Shown here piece by piece: positions 17,443 through 27,030 of a DNA stretch of 64,000 nt (the stretch's first letter is position 1; each line of letters starts with the position of its first letter). The stretch is from positions 3,968,001 to 4,032,000 of the forward strand of contig NZ_RJKE01000001.1 of the NCBI RefSeq assembly GCF_003751225.1, read 5' to 3'. The notes under the pieces were generated by a model. It was not told the origin of the DNA. It searched no databases and was given only the letters and a program-made list of their open reading frames with translations. Made by a program: the position numbers and the translations under genes. The stretch is from Actinocorallia herbida (GTDB taxonomy: Bacteria > Actinomycetota > Actinomycetes > Streptosporangiales > Streptosporangiaceae).

Positions 17443-17808
17443 TCACGCCGACGCGGGCACGTCGACGATGGAGGCGCGCAGGGGTGCCAGGGTGCCGCCG
17501 ATCTCGGCGATCGTCTCCTCGGGAACGCCCAGGTCCTCGAGGGTGGCGACGAGGTGGTCGACCACGCGGTCGAAGTGGGCGTCGGTGATGGCGAGCCCGG
17601 CGTGCGCGGCCGCCATGTCGCGGCCGCGGTAGATCTCCGGGCCGCCGACGGCCCCGGCGATGAAGGCCCGCTGGTGCGCTTTCAGCCGGTCCAGGTCCCT
17701 GTCGGTGAAATACCCGTTCAGCTGGGGATCCGCCGTCACCCTGACGTAGAAGTCGTCCACCGCGGCCCGGACCGCCGCGGCGCCGCCGATCGCGTCGTAG
17801 ATGCCCAT
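17443..17808 (-). CDS. glbN: Truncated haemoglobin (group I)
   Basis: 121 residues from the ATG at 17808, which has GGAGG upstream; an in-frame start 21 bases earlier is less likely. Group I features: GIYDAIGGAAAV at the N-terminus, FY (B9-B10) in VDDFYVRV, and the proximal His in AAAHAGLAITDAHFDRVVDHL. Binds haem and O2/NO; in actinomycetes usually linked to NO detoxification. Monocistronic. Confidence 0.93.
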   Translation of the reverse strand: MGIYDAIGGAAAVRAAVDDFYVRVTADPQLNGYFTDRDLDRLKAHQRAFIAGAVGGPEIYRGRDMAAAHAGLAITDAHFDRVVDHLVATLEDLGVPEETIAEIGGTLAPLRASIVDVPASA

Positions 17809-17821
17809 CCGATGGCCTCCT

Positions 17822-17856
17822 TGATACATTGAAACTCTATTCGTACCTGAGTATCA
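17822..17856. promoter_or_regulatory. AT-rich inverted repeat upstream of the haemoglobin gene
   Basis: TGATAC at 17822-17827 and GTATCA at 17851-17856 are exact reverse complements flanking an AT-rich 23-base spacer, in otherwise very GC-rich DNA and starting 14 bases before the gene. Probably the promoter with a regulator site; which regulator (for example an NO sensor) cannot be decided. Confidence 0.4.
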
Positions 17857-18083
17857 GAGCTCCACTAGAGCACACCGGATCCGGAACCCACAAGACCCGC
17901 TTCGGCGCTCGCGGCGGCCCCGGACGGCGGCTCCGGACGGAGGTCCCGGATGGAGGTCCAGGGCGGGCGGATTCACGGTGCGGCGGAAAATGTCGGTGAC
18001 GGCGGCTAGGTTCTGATCATGGTCGTGGAGCCGCCGTTTTCCCGGCCTCCCCCGGTGGGTCGTCGGATGATGAGGTGAGGGCT

Positions 18084-21000
18084 ATGGGTCGGAGCGTCGG
18101 TGTCGAGGGCGTCGCGGAGCTGCTGGAGGCGGGGGCTTATCTGCACCCCGAGGCCGCCGACCGGGGTGCGGGCCTGCCCGTGACCGCCCGTGCGTACCGG
18201 CGTCCAGGGCTGCCCGGCCGCACGGTCGTCCGGCTCGCGCCGGAGGAGACCGGGGAGGCCGAGGACGCGGCGCTGGCTCACTTCGGCCTGACGCGGGTCG
18301 GCGGCGCGGAGGTCGTGGGGTTCGCGGCGCGGGCCCGGCTCGGTTTCCCCGACTGGGTGCTGGTGTACCGGCCGCAGGACGGCCACCACGCGATCGCGCT
18401 GGTGCCGGAGGTCGACCGGCTGTCCCGGCTCACGACGGAGAACGCCAAGCGGGCCTGCGAAGCCTTCCTCCGGCTGGGCGAGCGCGTCGGGGCCTATGCC
18501 CCGCACCTTCTGCCGACGCTCTACGAGCGCGCGGGCCGGGAGTTCCTCACCGCGAGGGAACGGGACTTCGCCGCGCAGATGTTCGCCGAGGCGCGCAAGG
18601 CCGAGAGCGAGCACGCCCTGCCGATCGACCAGGACCGGGCCGACGAGGTGGTCCTGGAGTTCGCCCTGGCCGGGGCGCTGCCGTACCGGGGCCTCTCGGA
18701 GTTCTCCAAGGAACTCGCCCTGCGCCTCCCCCCGGACGAGGCCCTGAGCCGGTTCACCGGTCTGCTGCGGCGGCTGGCGTCGGGCGGGGTGCCTCCGGCC
18801 GCGACGACGGCCGCCGACCTGCGTCGGCTCGCCAAGGCGGCCACCGGGAACGCCGCGCGGATCGAGCGCGACCACCTCGCCGTGATGCTCGGGTTCCCGG
18901 CGACCCTCCTCGCCCCGGAGAAATGGTGGAGGACCCATCGGACGGCCTTGGCCGCGCTGGCCGGGGAACGCCCCGAGATCCGCGGCCTCCTTCTGCGCAC
19001 GATGCCGAACAGGCCGGACGAGGAGTTCCTCGACCTCTGGCTCGACCTGCTGGCGCAGACCGGCGCCGCTGCGCTGCTCGCCGACGGGGCCGTGGATTCC
19101 GGTCGCCCGGACGACGGCGCGGTCCATCGGCCGGAAGAGCACCGAGCGTCATCTGGAGCGGGGCCGGAAGACGGCGTGCTCGGCTGGCTGGAGCGCTTCC
19201 TGGTGGCCGCCGGGTGGCGCGGCGAGCGCCGGATGGAGAGGCTGGAATCCCTGGTCTCGGGGATGGCCGGGAGGCTGCGGGCCGAACTCGTCGCCCGCGG
19301 CGTGCCGTTGGCCGTCCCGCAGAGCGTCGACCTGCTCGACCTGCTGCTGGAACTCGGCATTCCCGTCGCCGACGCCCTCGCGCCCTACCAGAAGCTGCGC
19401 CTCGGCCACTGGGTGCGGCAGGAGAGCCGCCGCGACCTCGTCGCGCTGTGCGCCGACCCGCGCTTCGCCCGGGCCCTGCGTGTCGGCCTCGACGTGTCGC
19501 CGCGAGATGCTCCCGCTCCGCAGATGCTCGCCGAGACGCCCGCGCTGCGCCCGCACGTCCTCGCTTACGCCGAGGAGAAGGCCGCGCGGGTCGGTGCGGC
19601 GGGCCTGCCAGGGCTGGGGACCGCGTTGTGGAGGCTCGCGGAGGTTCACCCGAGGGCCTTGCGGAGCGCCGAGAAGGCGGTGCGCGCCGCGCTGGAGGTC
19701 GATCTGCCCGACCTGCTGGCGCGGACGCTGCGCGGCGGCGTGTTCGATGAGCTCTCGTGGCCCGCGTTCGAGGACGCCGTCGCGACGCTCTTCCCCGAGC
19801 CGGTGAAGCCGTCGGGGAAGATTCATCCCCTGCCCGGCACCGAGGGCCCGGTGATCGCGGAGGAATGGCCCTACCTGGTGGTGGCGAGCCGCACCCGCGC
19901 GCTGGTGATCGACGGCTCCGGCGTCGTGCTGGACCAACCGCTGCGGCTGCCGGACGAGGCGTTCCACCTGGGTTTCCGGTACGTCGACGGTGAACTGCTC
20001 GTGCAGTGGTGCGCCCAGTACCGCAAGGAGGTCAGCGGATACTGGCACACCAGGCCCGCCGACGTCGTGCGGCTGGCCGGTGAGCACGTGAACGGAGACG
20101 TGCTCTCGGAGGCGGCCAGGTTCCAGAAGATCAGTCTTGAGGTTCCCGGAGGCGGCCGCGCGACCGGGACCGCGGTGATCCGCAGGGGCGACGCCCTCGC
20201 GCCGGGCCGCGCGCAGTTCGCCTCCGACGGACGGGGGTACTGGGCGCGGTGGTACCTCAAGAAACGTCCGGTCTGGTATGCGTTCGACCCGGAAAAGGGG
20301 ACGGTCGGCGGCCGGGCCCTGCCCGCGTTCTTCGCCGAGCCGGGCGAGGCGTTCCTCGGCGGGTTCCTCGCGCCCTTCCCGGGATCGGGCGACACCCCGG
20401 TCGGCGCGGTCCTGGACGGGCTGGTCGGACACCGGATGGTCCGCCTGCCCGACGGGACGGTGCGGGGCGAGGACCTGGCGGGGACCGTCTCACCCGCGAT
20501 CGCCGTGGACCGCGACGCGTCGGACGAAGGGCTCCTCGACGCCCTGTGGCCGCTGCGCCTGCCCGGCGACGACCGGACCCGCGCCGTCGGGGCGTTCGGC
20601 GACGTGCTCCGCCGCGCCGTACCCGCGCTGTTCGGCCCGGACGGCCTGCTCCTCGCCGAACTCTCCTACCCCCGCACTTTCGCGGCCGGGAGTTCGGCGG
20701 TACCGCCCGCGCACTACTGGACGTACGCGGTTCCGCGAGACCCGCGCGGCTCCGTCGCGCTGCGCCGGGTGGACCGGGACCTCGCCGTCAAGCTCCTCGA
20801 CGCGGGCGAAAGCAGCGAGCGGGTGCGCGAGCTGCTGCCGGACATCACCCATCCCGGGCTCGCCGCGGGCGTCGCCGGAGTCGTCACGGCCGCCGCGCGC
20901 GCCCGTACGCGGATCACCGAGGAGGGCCGGAAGATCCGGCACGCGCTCACCCCGGTCGCTCCCGTGGCGGGATCCGATGCGCCCAAGGAAAGGGTGCTGC

Positions 21001-22994
21001 TGAGCGCACTCGATGGCCTGTACGACGGAGCGTACAACCCATGGGCCGGCCGCTACCCTGCGGCGTTCGCGGATCTGCTGCGGAAGGTCGGCCGCCTGCG
21101 CACGGGTGCCCACCCGGAAACGGCGGACGATTCCGTCCTGAAGGTCGATCCGCAGAGCGCCGACCTGTTCTCGGTCGTCGAAGGGCGCGCCGCCATCGCC
21201 TTCCGCGCCGCGGCGGGCGTCTTGCCCGCGGAAGAGCGGACCGCGCTGCGCTCGGTGCTCGGGCTGCTCGGCGACGCCGGGCTGGCGGAGCCGGAACCCG
21301 GTGGATGGCGGGCTCATCTCCTCGAACTGACCGCGGACAACAAACGGGACCACCCGCTGCGCCTGCTCCCACTCGACGGCGGAGCGTTCCTGGCCGTCGC
21401 CGCGCAGCACCGGAGAAAGGACGGCACACGGGCGCTGACGGCGCTTTTCCACGACCCGTCCGGGCGTTTCGAGATTCCCTCGACCTACGAGGTCCTGGAG
21501 GAGCTGCCCGCCCCCGACGCCCTGCCGCACGCCCCCGTCGCGAAGGTCCTCGAACTCCTGGACGCCGAAGGGCACCTCCCGTGGAACCCCGCGCGCGCCG
21601 AGGAGTTCGCCCGGCTGACCGGGGTCACCCCGACCATCGCGACCCTCGTGGTGTCGGGGCTGCTCGGGCACGGCGCCGAAGACGCGCCGATTCCCGAGGA
21701 GACCCGCAAGATCCTGCGCCGCACGGCGACCGAGCTCAAGGTGGCCAGGGCCGACCTGCCGAAGATGTCCCGCGCGGCCCGCGCCGAGATCCTCGGCGCG
21801 CTGCTGCCCGCCGACCCCGCGCGGCTGTGGACCGACGGCCCGGACGTTGCGGCGGCCGCCGAGGTGTGGAACCGCGAGGTCCCGCGGCGGCTCGCCGTAC
21901 CCGAGGCGCTGCTGGTCGAGGCCGAGAAGGACTTCGAGCGCAACAGCCCGACCCGCGAGCGCGCGCGTGCCCTGCTCGATCCGGCGAGCTCCCCGCTGCT
22001 GACCGTTGATCTCGCGCACAAGATCGAACGCTGGGGAGTCTCCGTGCGGGGCGAGGGCTTCACCACCAAGGAGCTGCGCGCGGCGATCGGCCTGCTCGCC
22101 TGGCTGGCCCACCGGCTGCCCGCGGGCGACCCGCTGCGCGCGCGGCTCCCGGCGGGATTCGCCGCGGTGCGCGAGCGCCTGGCCAACCCGGGGCTGGTCC
22201 AGGCCGAGGGTTACGTCGACGGGCCGAAGTTCGTGCGTCAGGCCGGCCCACCGGACGAGGAGGGCGAAGGCTGGGCCCGGTACGGCGCGGTCCTCGTCCT
22301 GCCGCACGACCATTTCCATGTCGCCGGTGTGAACGTCGCCCTCATGGAGGCCGACCCCGACGATCCCCGCCTCGTCCTGCTGGAATCGGCGAGCCGCTCC
22401 CGCTCCCAGGAGGCCGCGCTGCGCGCCCTCCGGCTCGCCCTGCGCACGGCCCGCGACGAGAGCTTCGCCGCCCTGCTCGAAGACCCGGGCGACCCGGTCG
22501 AGGGCGACCGCCTGCCCGACGGCACCTGGTACCCCCAGGACCCGTCGCGTTCGGTCCCCGACCTCGTCGCCGAGGTGGCCGCGGCACACGCGCTCTCCCC
22601 GGACGCGGCGGCACTGTACCTGATGCTGCTGGCGATGCCCGACCCGACCGACCGCAACACCGCCCGCTGGACCGGCTGGAAACCCGCCCGCCTGAAGGCC
22701 GCCCGCATCGAACTGGCCGCCACCGCCCTGGTCACCGAGGCCCGCCGCGCCAAAGCCTCCCGCACCCTGTTCCTCCCCGGCCCCTGGACCGAGTCCCGCA
22801 GCCCGAAGGGCCTCCTGGAAGCCTGGAAACACCCCCTCTACCCCATCGCCGAAGCCGGCGAGACCACCCTCTTCCCCACCCTCCCGACCGACCCGGCCCC
22901 CACCCTCTACCGTCGCGCCCACCACCGCATCACCATCGGCGACCTCCCCGGCCACGACACCCCGGCATCACCCCCACCCCCCACCCGACCGTGA
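18084..22994 (+). CDS. Very large protein of unknown function (1636 residues)
   Basis: No signal peptide or membrane segment. The N-terminus (VEGVAELLEAGAYLHPEA, then RRPGLPGRTVVRL) matches large actinobacterial proteins that I recall only as unnamed or loosely called DNA-binding, sometimes found near MoxR-type AAA ATPases; neither is next to this copy. Helical repeats dominate residues 100-560; residues about 590-780 have a beta-rich, propeller-like region (YLVVASRTRALVIDGSG, FRYVDGELLVQWCAQYR, WYAFDPEKG). The C-terminal third is helical again with DHFHVAGVNVALMEAD. ATG at 18084 has GAGG eight bases upstream; a GTG at 18075 is also possible. Function not assigned. Confidence 0.8.
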   Translation: MGRSVGVEGVAELLEAGAYLHPEAADRGAGLPVTARAYRRPGLPGRTVVRLAPEETGEAEDAALAHFGLTRVGGAEVVGFAARARLGFPDWVLVYRPQDGHHAIALVPEVDRLSRLTTENAKRACEAFLRLGERVGAYAPHLLPTLYERAGREFLTARERDFAAQMFAEARKAESEHALPIDQDRADEVVLEFALAGALPYRGLSEFSKELALRLPPDEALSRFTGLLRRLASGGVPPAATTAADLRRLAKAATGNAARIERDHLAVMLGFPATLLAPEKWWRTHRTALAALAGERPEIRGLLLRTMPNRPDEEFLDLWLDLLAQTGAAALLADGAVDSGRPDDGAVHRPEEHRASSGAGPEDGVLGWLERFLVAAGWRGERRMERLESLVSGMAGRLRAELVARGVPLAVPQSVDLLDLLLELGIPVADALAPYQKLRLGHWVRQESRRDLVALCADPRFARALRVGLDVSPRDAPAPQMLAETPALRPHVLAYAEEKAARVGAAGLPGLGTALWRLAEVHPRALRSAEKAVRAALEVDLPDLLARTLRGGVFDELSWPAFEDAVATLFPEPVKPSGKIHPLPGTEGPVIAEEWPYLVVASRTRALVIDGSGVVLDQPLRLPDEAFHLGFRYVDGELLVQWCAQYRKEVSGYWHTRPADVVRLAGEHVNGDVLSEAARFQKISLEVPGGGRATGTAVIRRGDALAPGRAQFASDGRGYWARWYLKKRPVWYAFDPEKGTVGGRALPAFFAEPGEAFLGGFLAPFPGSGDTPVGAVLDGLVGHRMVRLPDGTVRGEDLAGTVSPAIAVDRDASDEGLLDALWPLRLPGDDRTRAVGAFGDVLRRAVPALFGPDGLLLAELSYPRTFAAGSSAVPPAHYWTYAVPRDPRGSVALRRVDRDLAVKLLDAGESSERVRELLPDITHPGLAAGVAGVVTAAARARTRITEEGRKIRHALTPVAPVAGSDAPKERVLLSALDGLYDGAYNPWAGRYPAAFADLLRKVGRLRTGAHPETADDSVLKVDPQSADLFSVVEGRAAIAFRAAAGVLPAEERTALRSVLGLLGDAGLAEPEPGGWRAHLLELTADNKRDHPLRLLPLDGGAFLAVAAQHRRKDGTRALTALFHDPSGRFEIPSTYEVLEELPAPDALPHAPVAKVLELLDAEGHLPWNPARAEEFARLTGVTPTIATLVVSGLLGHGAEDAPIPEETRKILRRTATELKVARADLPKMSRAARAEILGALLPADPARLWTDGPDVAAAAEVWNREVPRRLAVPEALLVEAEKDFERNSPTRERARALLDPASSPLLTVDLAHKIERWGVSVRGEGFTTKELRAAIGLLAWLAHRLPAGDPLRARLPAGFAAVRERLANPGLVQAEGYVDGPKFVRQAGPPDEEGEGWARYGAVLVLPHDHFHVAGVNVALMEADPDDPRLVLLESASRSRSQEAALRALRLALRTARDESFAALLEDPGDPVEGDRLPDGTWYPQDPSRSVPDLVAEVAAAHALSPDAAALYLMLLAMPDPTDRNTARWTGWKPARLKAARIELAATALVTEARRAKASRTLFLPGPWTESRSPKGLLEAWKHPLYPIAEAGETTLFPTLPTDPAPTLYRRAHHRITIGDLPGHDTPASPPPPTRP

Positions 22995-23017
22995 AACGCA
23001 AATACACCCGTGCGGGG

Positions 23018-23335
23018 TCAGGCGATCGTGCTGATGTCGCCGTTGGCGAAGTAGATGGCCTGGTGGAGGCGGCCGCCCAGGGCCGTGGCGTAGCGGGAGA
23101 GGACGTCCTGGCCGGAGATCTTGCCCTGTTCGATCTGGGAGACCCGGCTCTTGGTGACGCCCATGCGTTCGGCGACCTGTTCCTGGGTGAGGCCGCGCGC
23201 TCGCCGGATCTCCGCGAGCCTGTGCCCGAGTGCTTCGGGGAGCGGTTCCCGCCTGCCCTCGGCGAGCGCGGCCTCCCCGCTCACGCCTTCGGCGCGCCCG
23301 GCCCCGAGGTCGTTCCACGGCGAGTTCCCGCTCAT
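23018..23335 (-). CDS. Small XRE-family helix-turn-helix protein (antitoxin-like)
   Basis: 105 residues with a single HTH domain at about 37-90: LGHRLAEIRRARGLTQEQV and MGVTKSRVSQIEQGKI, ending LHQAIYFANGDISTIA, the layout of HigA-type antitoxins. Such genes normally follow a RelE/HigB or Gp49-like toxin gene. The DNA upstream has no intact toxin; one frame near 23400 reads VEWYEGAIPFA, reminiscent of the WY..xIP.A tail of Gp49-like toxins. It may therefore be an orphan antitoxin. Confidence 0.75.
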   Translation of the reverse strand: MSGNSPWNDLGAGRAEGVSGEAALAEGRREPLPEALGHRLAEIRRARGLTQEQVAERMGVTKSRVSQIEQGKISGQDVLSRYATALGGRLHQAIYFANGDISTIA

Positions 23336-23617
23336 CCGTCGCGTTCCTCCGCTGCCCGGCGCACCACATGGACCCCTGCCGCCGCGTGGCGAAGGGAATC
23401 GCCCCTTCGTACCATTCGACCGGCGTCCGCTCAACGGGTTCGGCGAAGTTCTCCGTCCCGGCCTGGGTCTTCGGGTTCCGGGGCCGGAGGCCCGCCATGG
23501 GGATCGGGGATTCCGGCGAGGACGGCGAGACGGAACGTGGTCTCGTCCGCGGTGCCGGGGGCCGCGGCGAGGACGACGATCTCGCGGAAGACCGCCGCGG
23601 CGGCGTCGCCCAGCCGG

Positions 23618-23692
23618 TGCATCTCCGACGACCTCGGCAACATCATCGAACTCGCCGAGCCCGGCACCCGCCGCGCGTCCCGCCGGGACTGA
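23618..23692 (+). pseudogene. C-terminal remnant of a VOC (glyoxalase-fold) protein
   Basis: The frame ends CISDDLGNIIELAEPGT..., which fits the final beta strand of VOC proteins (D-x-x-GN-x-x-E-L) including the metal-ligand Glu. Nothing upstream in any frame completes the domain. A 15-base-pair hairpin begins seven bases after the stop, as a terminator of the lost gene would. Confidence 0.45.
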
Positions 23693-23698
23693 CCGCGC

Positions 23699-23735
23699 GG
23701 TTCCCCCGCCGGCTCCACGGGCCGGCGGGGGAACC
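23699..23735. terminator. Strong hairpin (15-bp stem, 7-base loop)
   Basis: GGTTCCCCCGCCGGC and its exact complement GCCGGCGGGGGAACC flank TCCACGG. It follows the VOC-like remnant on the plus strand and precedes the CDF transporter gene by about 50 bases; it would insulate that gene from upstream transcription. Confidence 0.7.
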
Positions 23736-23786
23736 GGGGCGCGGCCTCCACCGCCCGACCGGACGGGTCGGGCATACTCGACGGAC

Positions 23787-24833
23787 ATGGGGGCATCTTC
23801 GGCGGGATCTGATGACACCGGTGCGGGAGACCCCGTCGGCCCGGCCTTCGACGTCGGCGGCGGTCCCGGGGCCGATCAGGGCGAATCCACCTTCACCGTC
23901 CTCGTCGCGACCGGGGCCAACCTCGGGATCGCGGTCGCCAAGGCGATCGCGGGGATCATCAGCGGGTCGAGCGCGATGCTCGCCGAGGCCGCGCACTCCG
24001 TCGCCGACACGGTCACCGAGCTGATGCTGCTCACCGCCCTGCGGCAGAGCGCCCGCCCCGCGGACGAGGCACATCCTCTGGGCTACGCCGCGGCCCGCTA
24101 CGTCTGGGCGCTGCTCGCCTCCGTCGCCACCTTCGTCGGCGGCGCGGTCTTCGCCATCTACGACGGGATCAACACCCTGGTCGTCGGGGAGGAACTCGGC
24201 GACCCGACCATCTCCTACATCGTCCTCGGCGTCGCGTTCGTCCTCGAGGGATTCAGCCTCCGCACCGGCTACCGCCAGATGCGCGGCGAGGCGGCCCGCG
24301 CGCGCGTCCCGCTCCGCCGCTACCTGCGGCACACCGCGGACACCACGGTCAAAGCGGTCGTGCTGGAGGACTCCGCGGCCCTGGTCGGCCTGGTCCTCGC
24401 CGCCGGGGGCCTCACCGGCGCCCACCTCACCGGCTCCCCGGTGTTCGACGGAGTCGCCTCGCTCCTCATCGGTGCCCTCCTCGTCTACGTCGCCTGGGTG
24501 CTGGGCCGCTCCAACGCCGAACTCCTCGTCGGCCGCCCCCTGCCCGCCCGCGTCCGCGAGGCGATCCGCGCCGAACTGCTCGCCGTGCCCGAGATCCAGG
24601 ACGTCCTGGAACTGACCACCCTGATCCAGGGCCCGGCCGAGGCCCTCGCCGCCGCGAAGATCGACTTCCTGGACACCGTCACCGCCGCCCAGATCGAATG
24701 GGCCTGCGAACGCGCCGAGTCCCGCCTGCGCGAGCGCTTCCCGCAGATCCGCCGCGTCTACCTGGACCCGACCCCCGGCCCGGGCCAGCGCCGCCGCACC
24801 GGCCTCGACCCCTTCCCCGACGGAAGCCCCTGA
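23787..24833 (+). CDS. Cation diffusion facilitator (CDF) family transporter
   Basis: 348 residues. A Gly/Asp-rich cytoplasmic N-terminus of about 35 residues is followed by six membrane segments. CDF features: GSSAMLAEAAHSVADTVTEL in TM2 with the HxxxD metal motif, HPLGYAAARYVWALLAS, and DTTVKAVVLEDSAALVG in TM5. A short C-terminal cytoplasmic domain follows (LLAVPEIQDVLEL to about residue 335). Exports Zn2+ or another divalent cation by proton antiport. Start ATG chosen as first in-frame Met after the hairpin. Confidence 0.9.
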   Translation: MGASSAGSDDTGAGDPVGPAFDVGGGPGADQGESTFTVLVATGANLGIAVAKAIAGIISGSSAMLAEAAHSVADTVTELMLLTALRQSARPADEAHPLGYAAARYVWALLASVATFVGGAVFAIYDGINTLVVGEELGDPTISYIVLGVAFVLEGFSLRTGYRQMRGEAARARVPLRRYLRHTADTTVKAVVLEDSAALVGLVLAAGGLTGAHLTGSPVFDGVASLLIGALLVYVAWVLGRSNAELLVGRPLPARVREAIRAELLAVPEIQDVLELTTLIQGPAEALAAAKIDFLDTVTAAQIEWACERAESRLRERFPQIRRVYLDPTPGPGQRRRTGLDPFPDGSP

Positions 24834-25041
24834 CGTCCGGGGCGGGTCGCTCCCAGGCCGTCGGCCGCTCGGCGAGGCAGCGGTCGCTGCGGGGGCCGTA
24901 CGCTTCCCGGCCGTGCTCGGGCCGGTGACCTGACCCCTGCCCGGGCCGTCTCACTTCGGTCGCGGCCGGTGGCGCGCGGTGGGGCCGGGCGCGATACCTG
25001 CGGTGGTCCGGGGGCTGGGCGTGGTTCGTGAGGGGTGGGCC

Positions 25042-25965
25042 GTGGGTTCCTCGGGTCGGCGCACGCGGGCGGTGGCGCTGCTGCCGGCGGCCGGATGCCA
25101 GGACGACGTGCGGGACTGCCCGCTGGTGTCGGAGGCGACGCCCGTGCGGGGCCTGGTGCGGGCCGACGCGGTCAGCGAGCGCTCCTCGGGACGTCGCGCG
25201 CACGGCCCTCGCGAAGTGCCCGGAAGGCACGAAGGTCCTGGGCGGCGGCGGCCGGGTCGTCGGCGGCGGCCGCGAGGCGCGGGTGAGCGGGCTGCGGCCC
25301 GAGCCGGACGGGAGCGGCTACGCCGTCAGGGCCCGACGAGGACGCCGACGGGTACGGCAGGCCGTGGACGCTGGAGGCCCGGGCGATGTGCGCCGCGGCG
25401 CCGTCCGGCCTGGAGTACCTCGGCACGGTGGCCGGCGACTGGGACAGCGAGGTCGAGCGGCTGCCCGAGGGGCCGGGACTCGACCTGTTCGAAAGCCCGG
25501 GATCCCTGGTCGACTGCCCGGCGGGCAAGCAGCTCACGGGAGGCGGCGCGGAGGCCCCCGACGCGGCGCCGCACAGGGTCGTCGTCTGCTCGGCACCACG
25601 GCCTGGACCGTCCAGAACGGTCCGGAGCCCTCCGCCGCGGACGTCCTCGACGACCGGGACCCGCGCCCCGCGCTCTTCGGCCAGGATGTCCTCGACGGCC
25701 TCACCCTGACCGGTACCACCCTCGACAAGGATCTGCGCAGGGCCACCCTCACCGCGTCCCGCCACCCCGCCTACACCGACCGCTGGACCGGCCAGGGCGC
25801 CGACTGGACGCCGCTCACCCGGACCCTCGGCGGCTCCGCCTTCTGCGCCACCGGCTCCTGGCCGCAGCGGCCCGGCACGTGGTGCGGGACTTCTGCCCCA
25901 TGCGGGCGGGACGTCCGGGAGGGGAGGATCGGAGGGCCGCGGTCGGGGACCGGATCTTCCGCTGA
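25042..25965 (+). pseudogene. Multiply frameshifted secreted-protein gene
   Basis: A single protein can be followed only by changing frame about four times: a possible leader around GTG 25042, then ALAKCPEGTKVLGGGGRV (second frame), then PDEDADGYGRPWTLEARAMC and CPAGKQLTGGGAEAP (third frame, shift near 25334), then GTTAWTVQNGPEP and LDGLTLTGTTLDKDL (second frame again, shift near 25595), and perhaps a last shift near 25870 giving the stop at 25965. CP-x-G-K/T-x-x-GGG repeats occur in many secreted actinomycete proteins of unknown function. Either a decayed gene or a patch of sequencing errors. Confidence 0.6.
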
Positions 25966-25989
25966 CGCCGCGTCGACGGGAGGTCAGCT

Positions 25990-27030
25990 GTGGGATCGGT
26001 GCGAAGAGCGCGGTCGGTCGCGGTGCTCGGCGTGGTGATCGTCGCGCTGGCCGGGTGCACCGCAGTGCCGGCGCGGGACGGCGCGGCCGTGGCCGAGGAG
26101 GCCGCTCCGACGCGGGAGGCCAAGGCGCGTCAGGTGTTCGCCGACTTCCAGACGGCCAACAACAAAGCGAACAAGGAGATCTCCGACGCGCTGATCTCCG
26201 CGATCGAGACCGGGCCCGTGCTGGAGGCCGACCTCGCCTCCTACAAGAACATCAGGGCGGGACGAGACGCGCCCGTCCGCGAGTTCTTCTACGAGGACCC
26301 GGTCTTCCATGTGCCGGAGGGAGACGGCGATCCCGCGTGGTTCATGGTCGACGCGGCGGCGGCCGAGGACCTCCGCAAGGGGCTGCTCTTCGTCCGGGAG
26401 GACGACGGCTACAAGCTCCGCAACACCGTGTACTTCGGCCCGGGCGGCATGCCGGAACTCGCCCGCGCCGGAGGCGGCGCGGCGCCGACCGCGGTGCCCG
26501 CGCTGGACGCGGCCCGGCTGAGCCGTGAACACGCCGCCCTTCTCAACGACCCGAACAGGGCCGATGGCGACGTCCCCGGCCACTTCGTCCCCGGTGACCA
26601 CACGACACGGTTCTTCCTCGACTACTGCCTGGGCGAGGCGCACCGCCAGTTCACCGGCTACGGGTTCACCGGCGGCTGCCACTGGCGGGAACGGACCGAC
26701 GACCCCGACTTCGCTCTGCGCACCGCGGACGGCCGGGCCCTCGTCTGGTACTCCGTGGCGCTCACCGACTCCTACCGGCGCGGCGCGAACAAGGACACCG
26801 GCTTCGACCGCGTCTACCTGCCCGGCTGGTACAACCCGTTCGTCCCGGTCGACAAGGAGACCTACTCCTACAGCACCGAGGGGAGCGACGAGTCCTTCCT
26901 CCGCCACTTCTACAAGGACGGATACACAGGCGAAGCGGTCGTCCAATTCGCCGCGCTCGTCACCCCGGACGGCGACTCCATCGACGTCATCGCGCACAAC
27001 CGCCACCCGCTGGCGGCCTCCGGAAGCTGA
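25990..27030 (+). CDS. Lipoprotein of unknown function
   Basis: 346 residues. GTG start seven bases after GGGAGG. Signal peptide with lipobox LAGC (Cys near 23). The mature protein has a helical start (REAKARQVFADFQTANNKANKEI) and the conserved-looking stretches YEDPVFHVPE, WFMVDAAAAEDLRKGLLFVREDDGYKL and a C-terminal VVQFAALVTPDG. This layout is common in actinomycete lipoproteins that follow secreted-protein genes. Role unknown. Its last 44 bases overlap the convergent gene. Confidence 0.8.
   Translation: MGSVRRARSVAVLGVVIVALAGCTAVPARDGAAVAEEAAPTREAKARQVFADFQTANNKANKEISDALISAIETGPVLEADLASYKNIRAGRDAPVREFFYEDPVFHVPEGDGDPAWFMVDAAAAEDLRKGLLFVREDDGYKLRNTVYFGPGGMPELARAGGGAAPTAVPALDAARLSREHAALLNDPNRADGDVPGHFVPGDHTTRFFLDYCLGEAHRQFTGYGFTGGCHWRERTDDPDFALRTADGRALVWYSVALTDSYRRGANKDTGFDRVYLPGWYNPFVPVDKETYSYSTEGSDESFLRHFYKDGYTGEAVVQFAALVTPDGDSIDVIAHNRHPLAASGS

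Larger units (their letters stand above)
23336..23786. other. 450-base stretch of apparently decayed DNA
   Basis: No intact gene was found. On the minus strand a possible toxin tail is seen near 23400 (VEWYEGAIPFA), and a frame at 23431-23796 contains an orderly stretch (AVFREIVVLAAAPGTADET) of unknown origin. On the plus strand the last 25 codons to the stop at 23692 look like the end of a VOC/glyoxalase-fold gene. A strong hairpin follows. The whole stretch looks like the leftovers of two or more genes. Confidence 0.45.

Noticed and set aside
20490-22955. Minus-strand open frame of 821 codons
   Set aside because: Antisense to the 1636-residue gene; composition is repetitive Gly/Arg/Glu without any recognisable motif.
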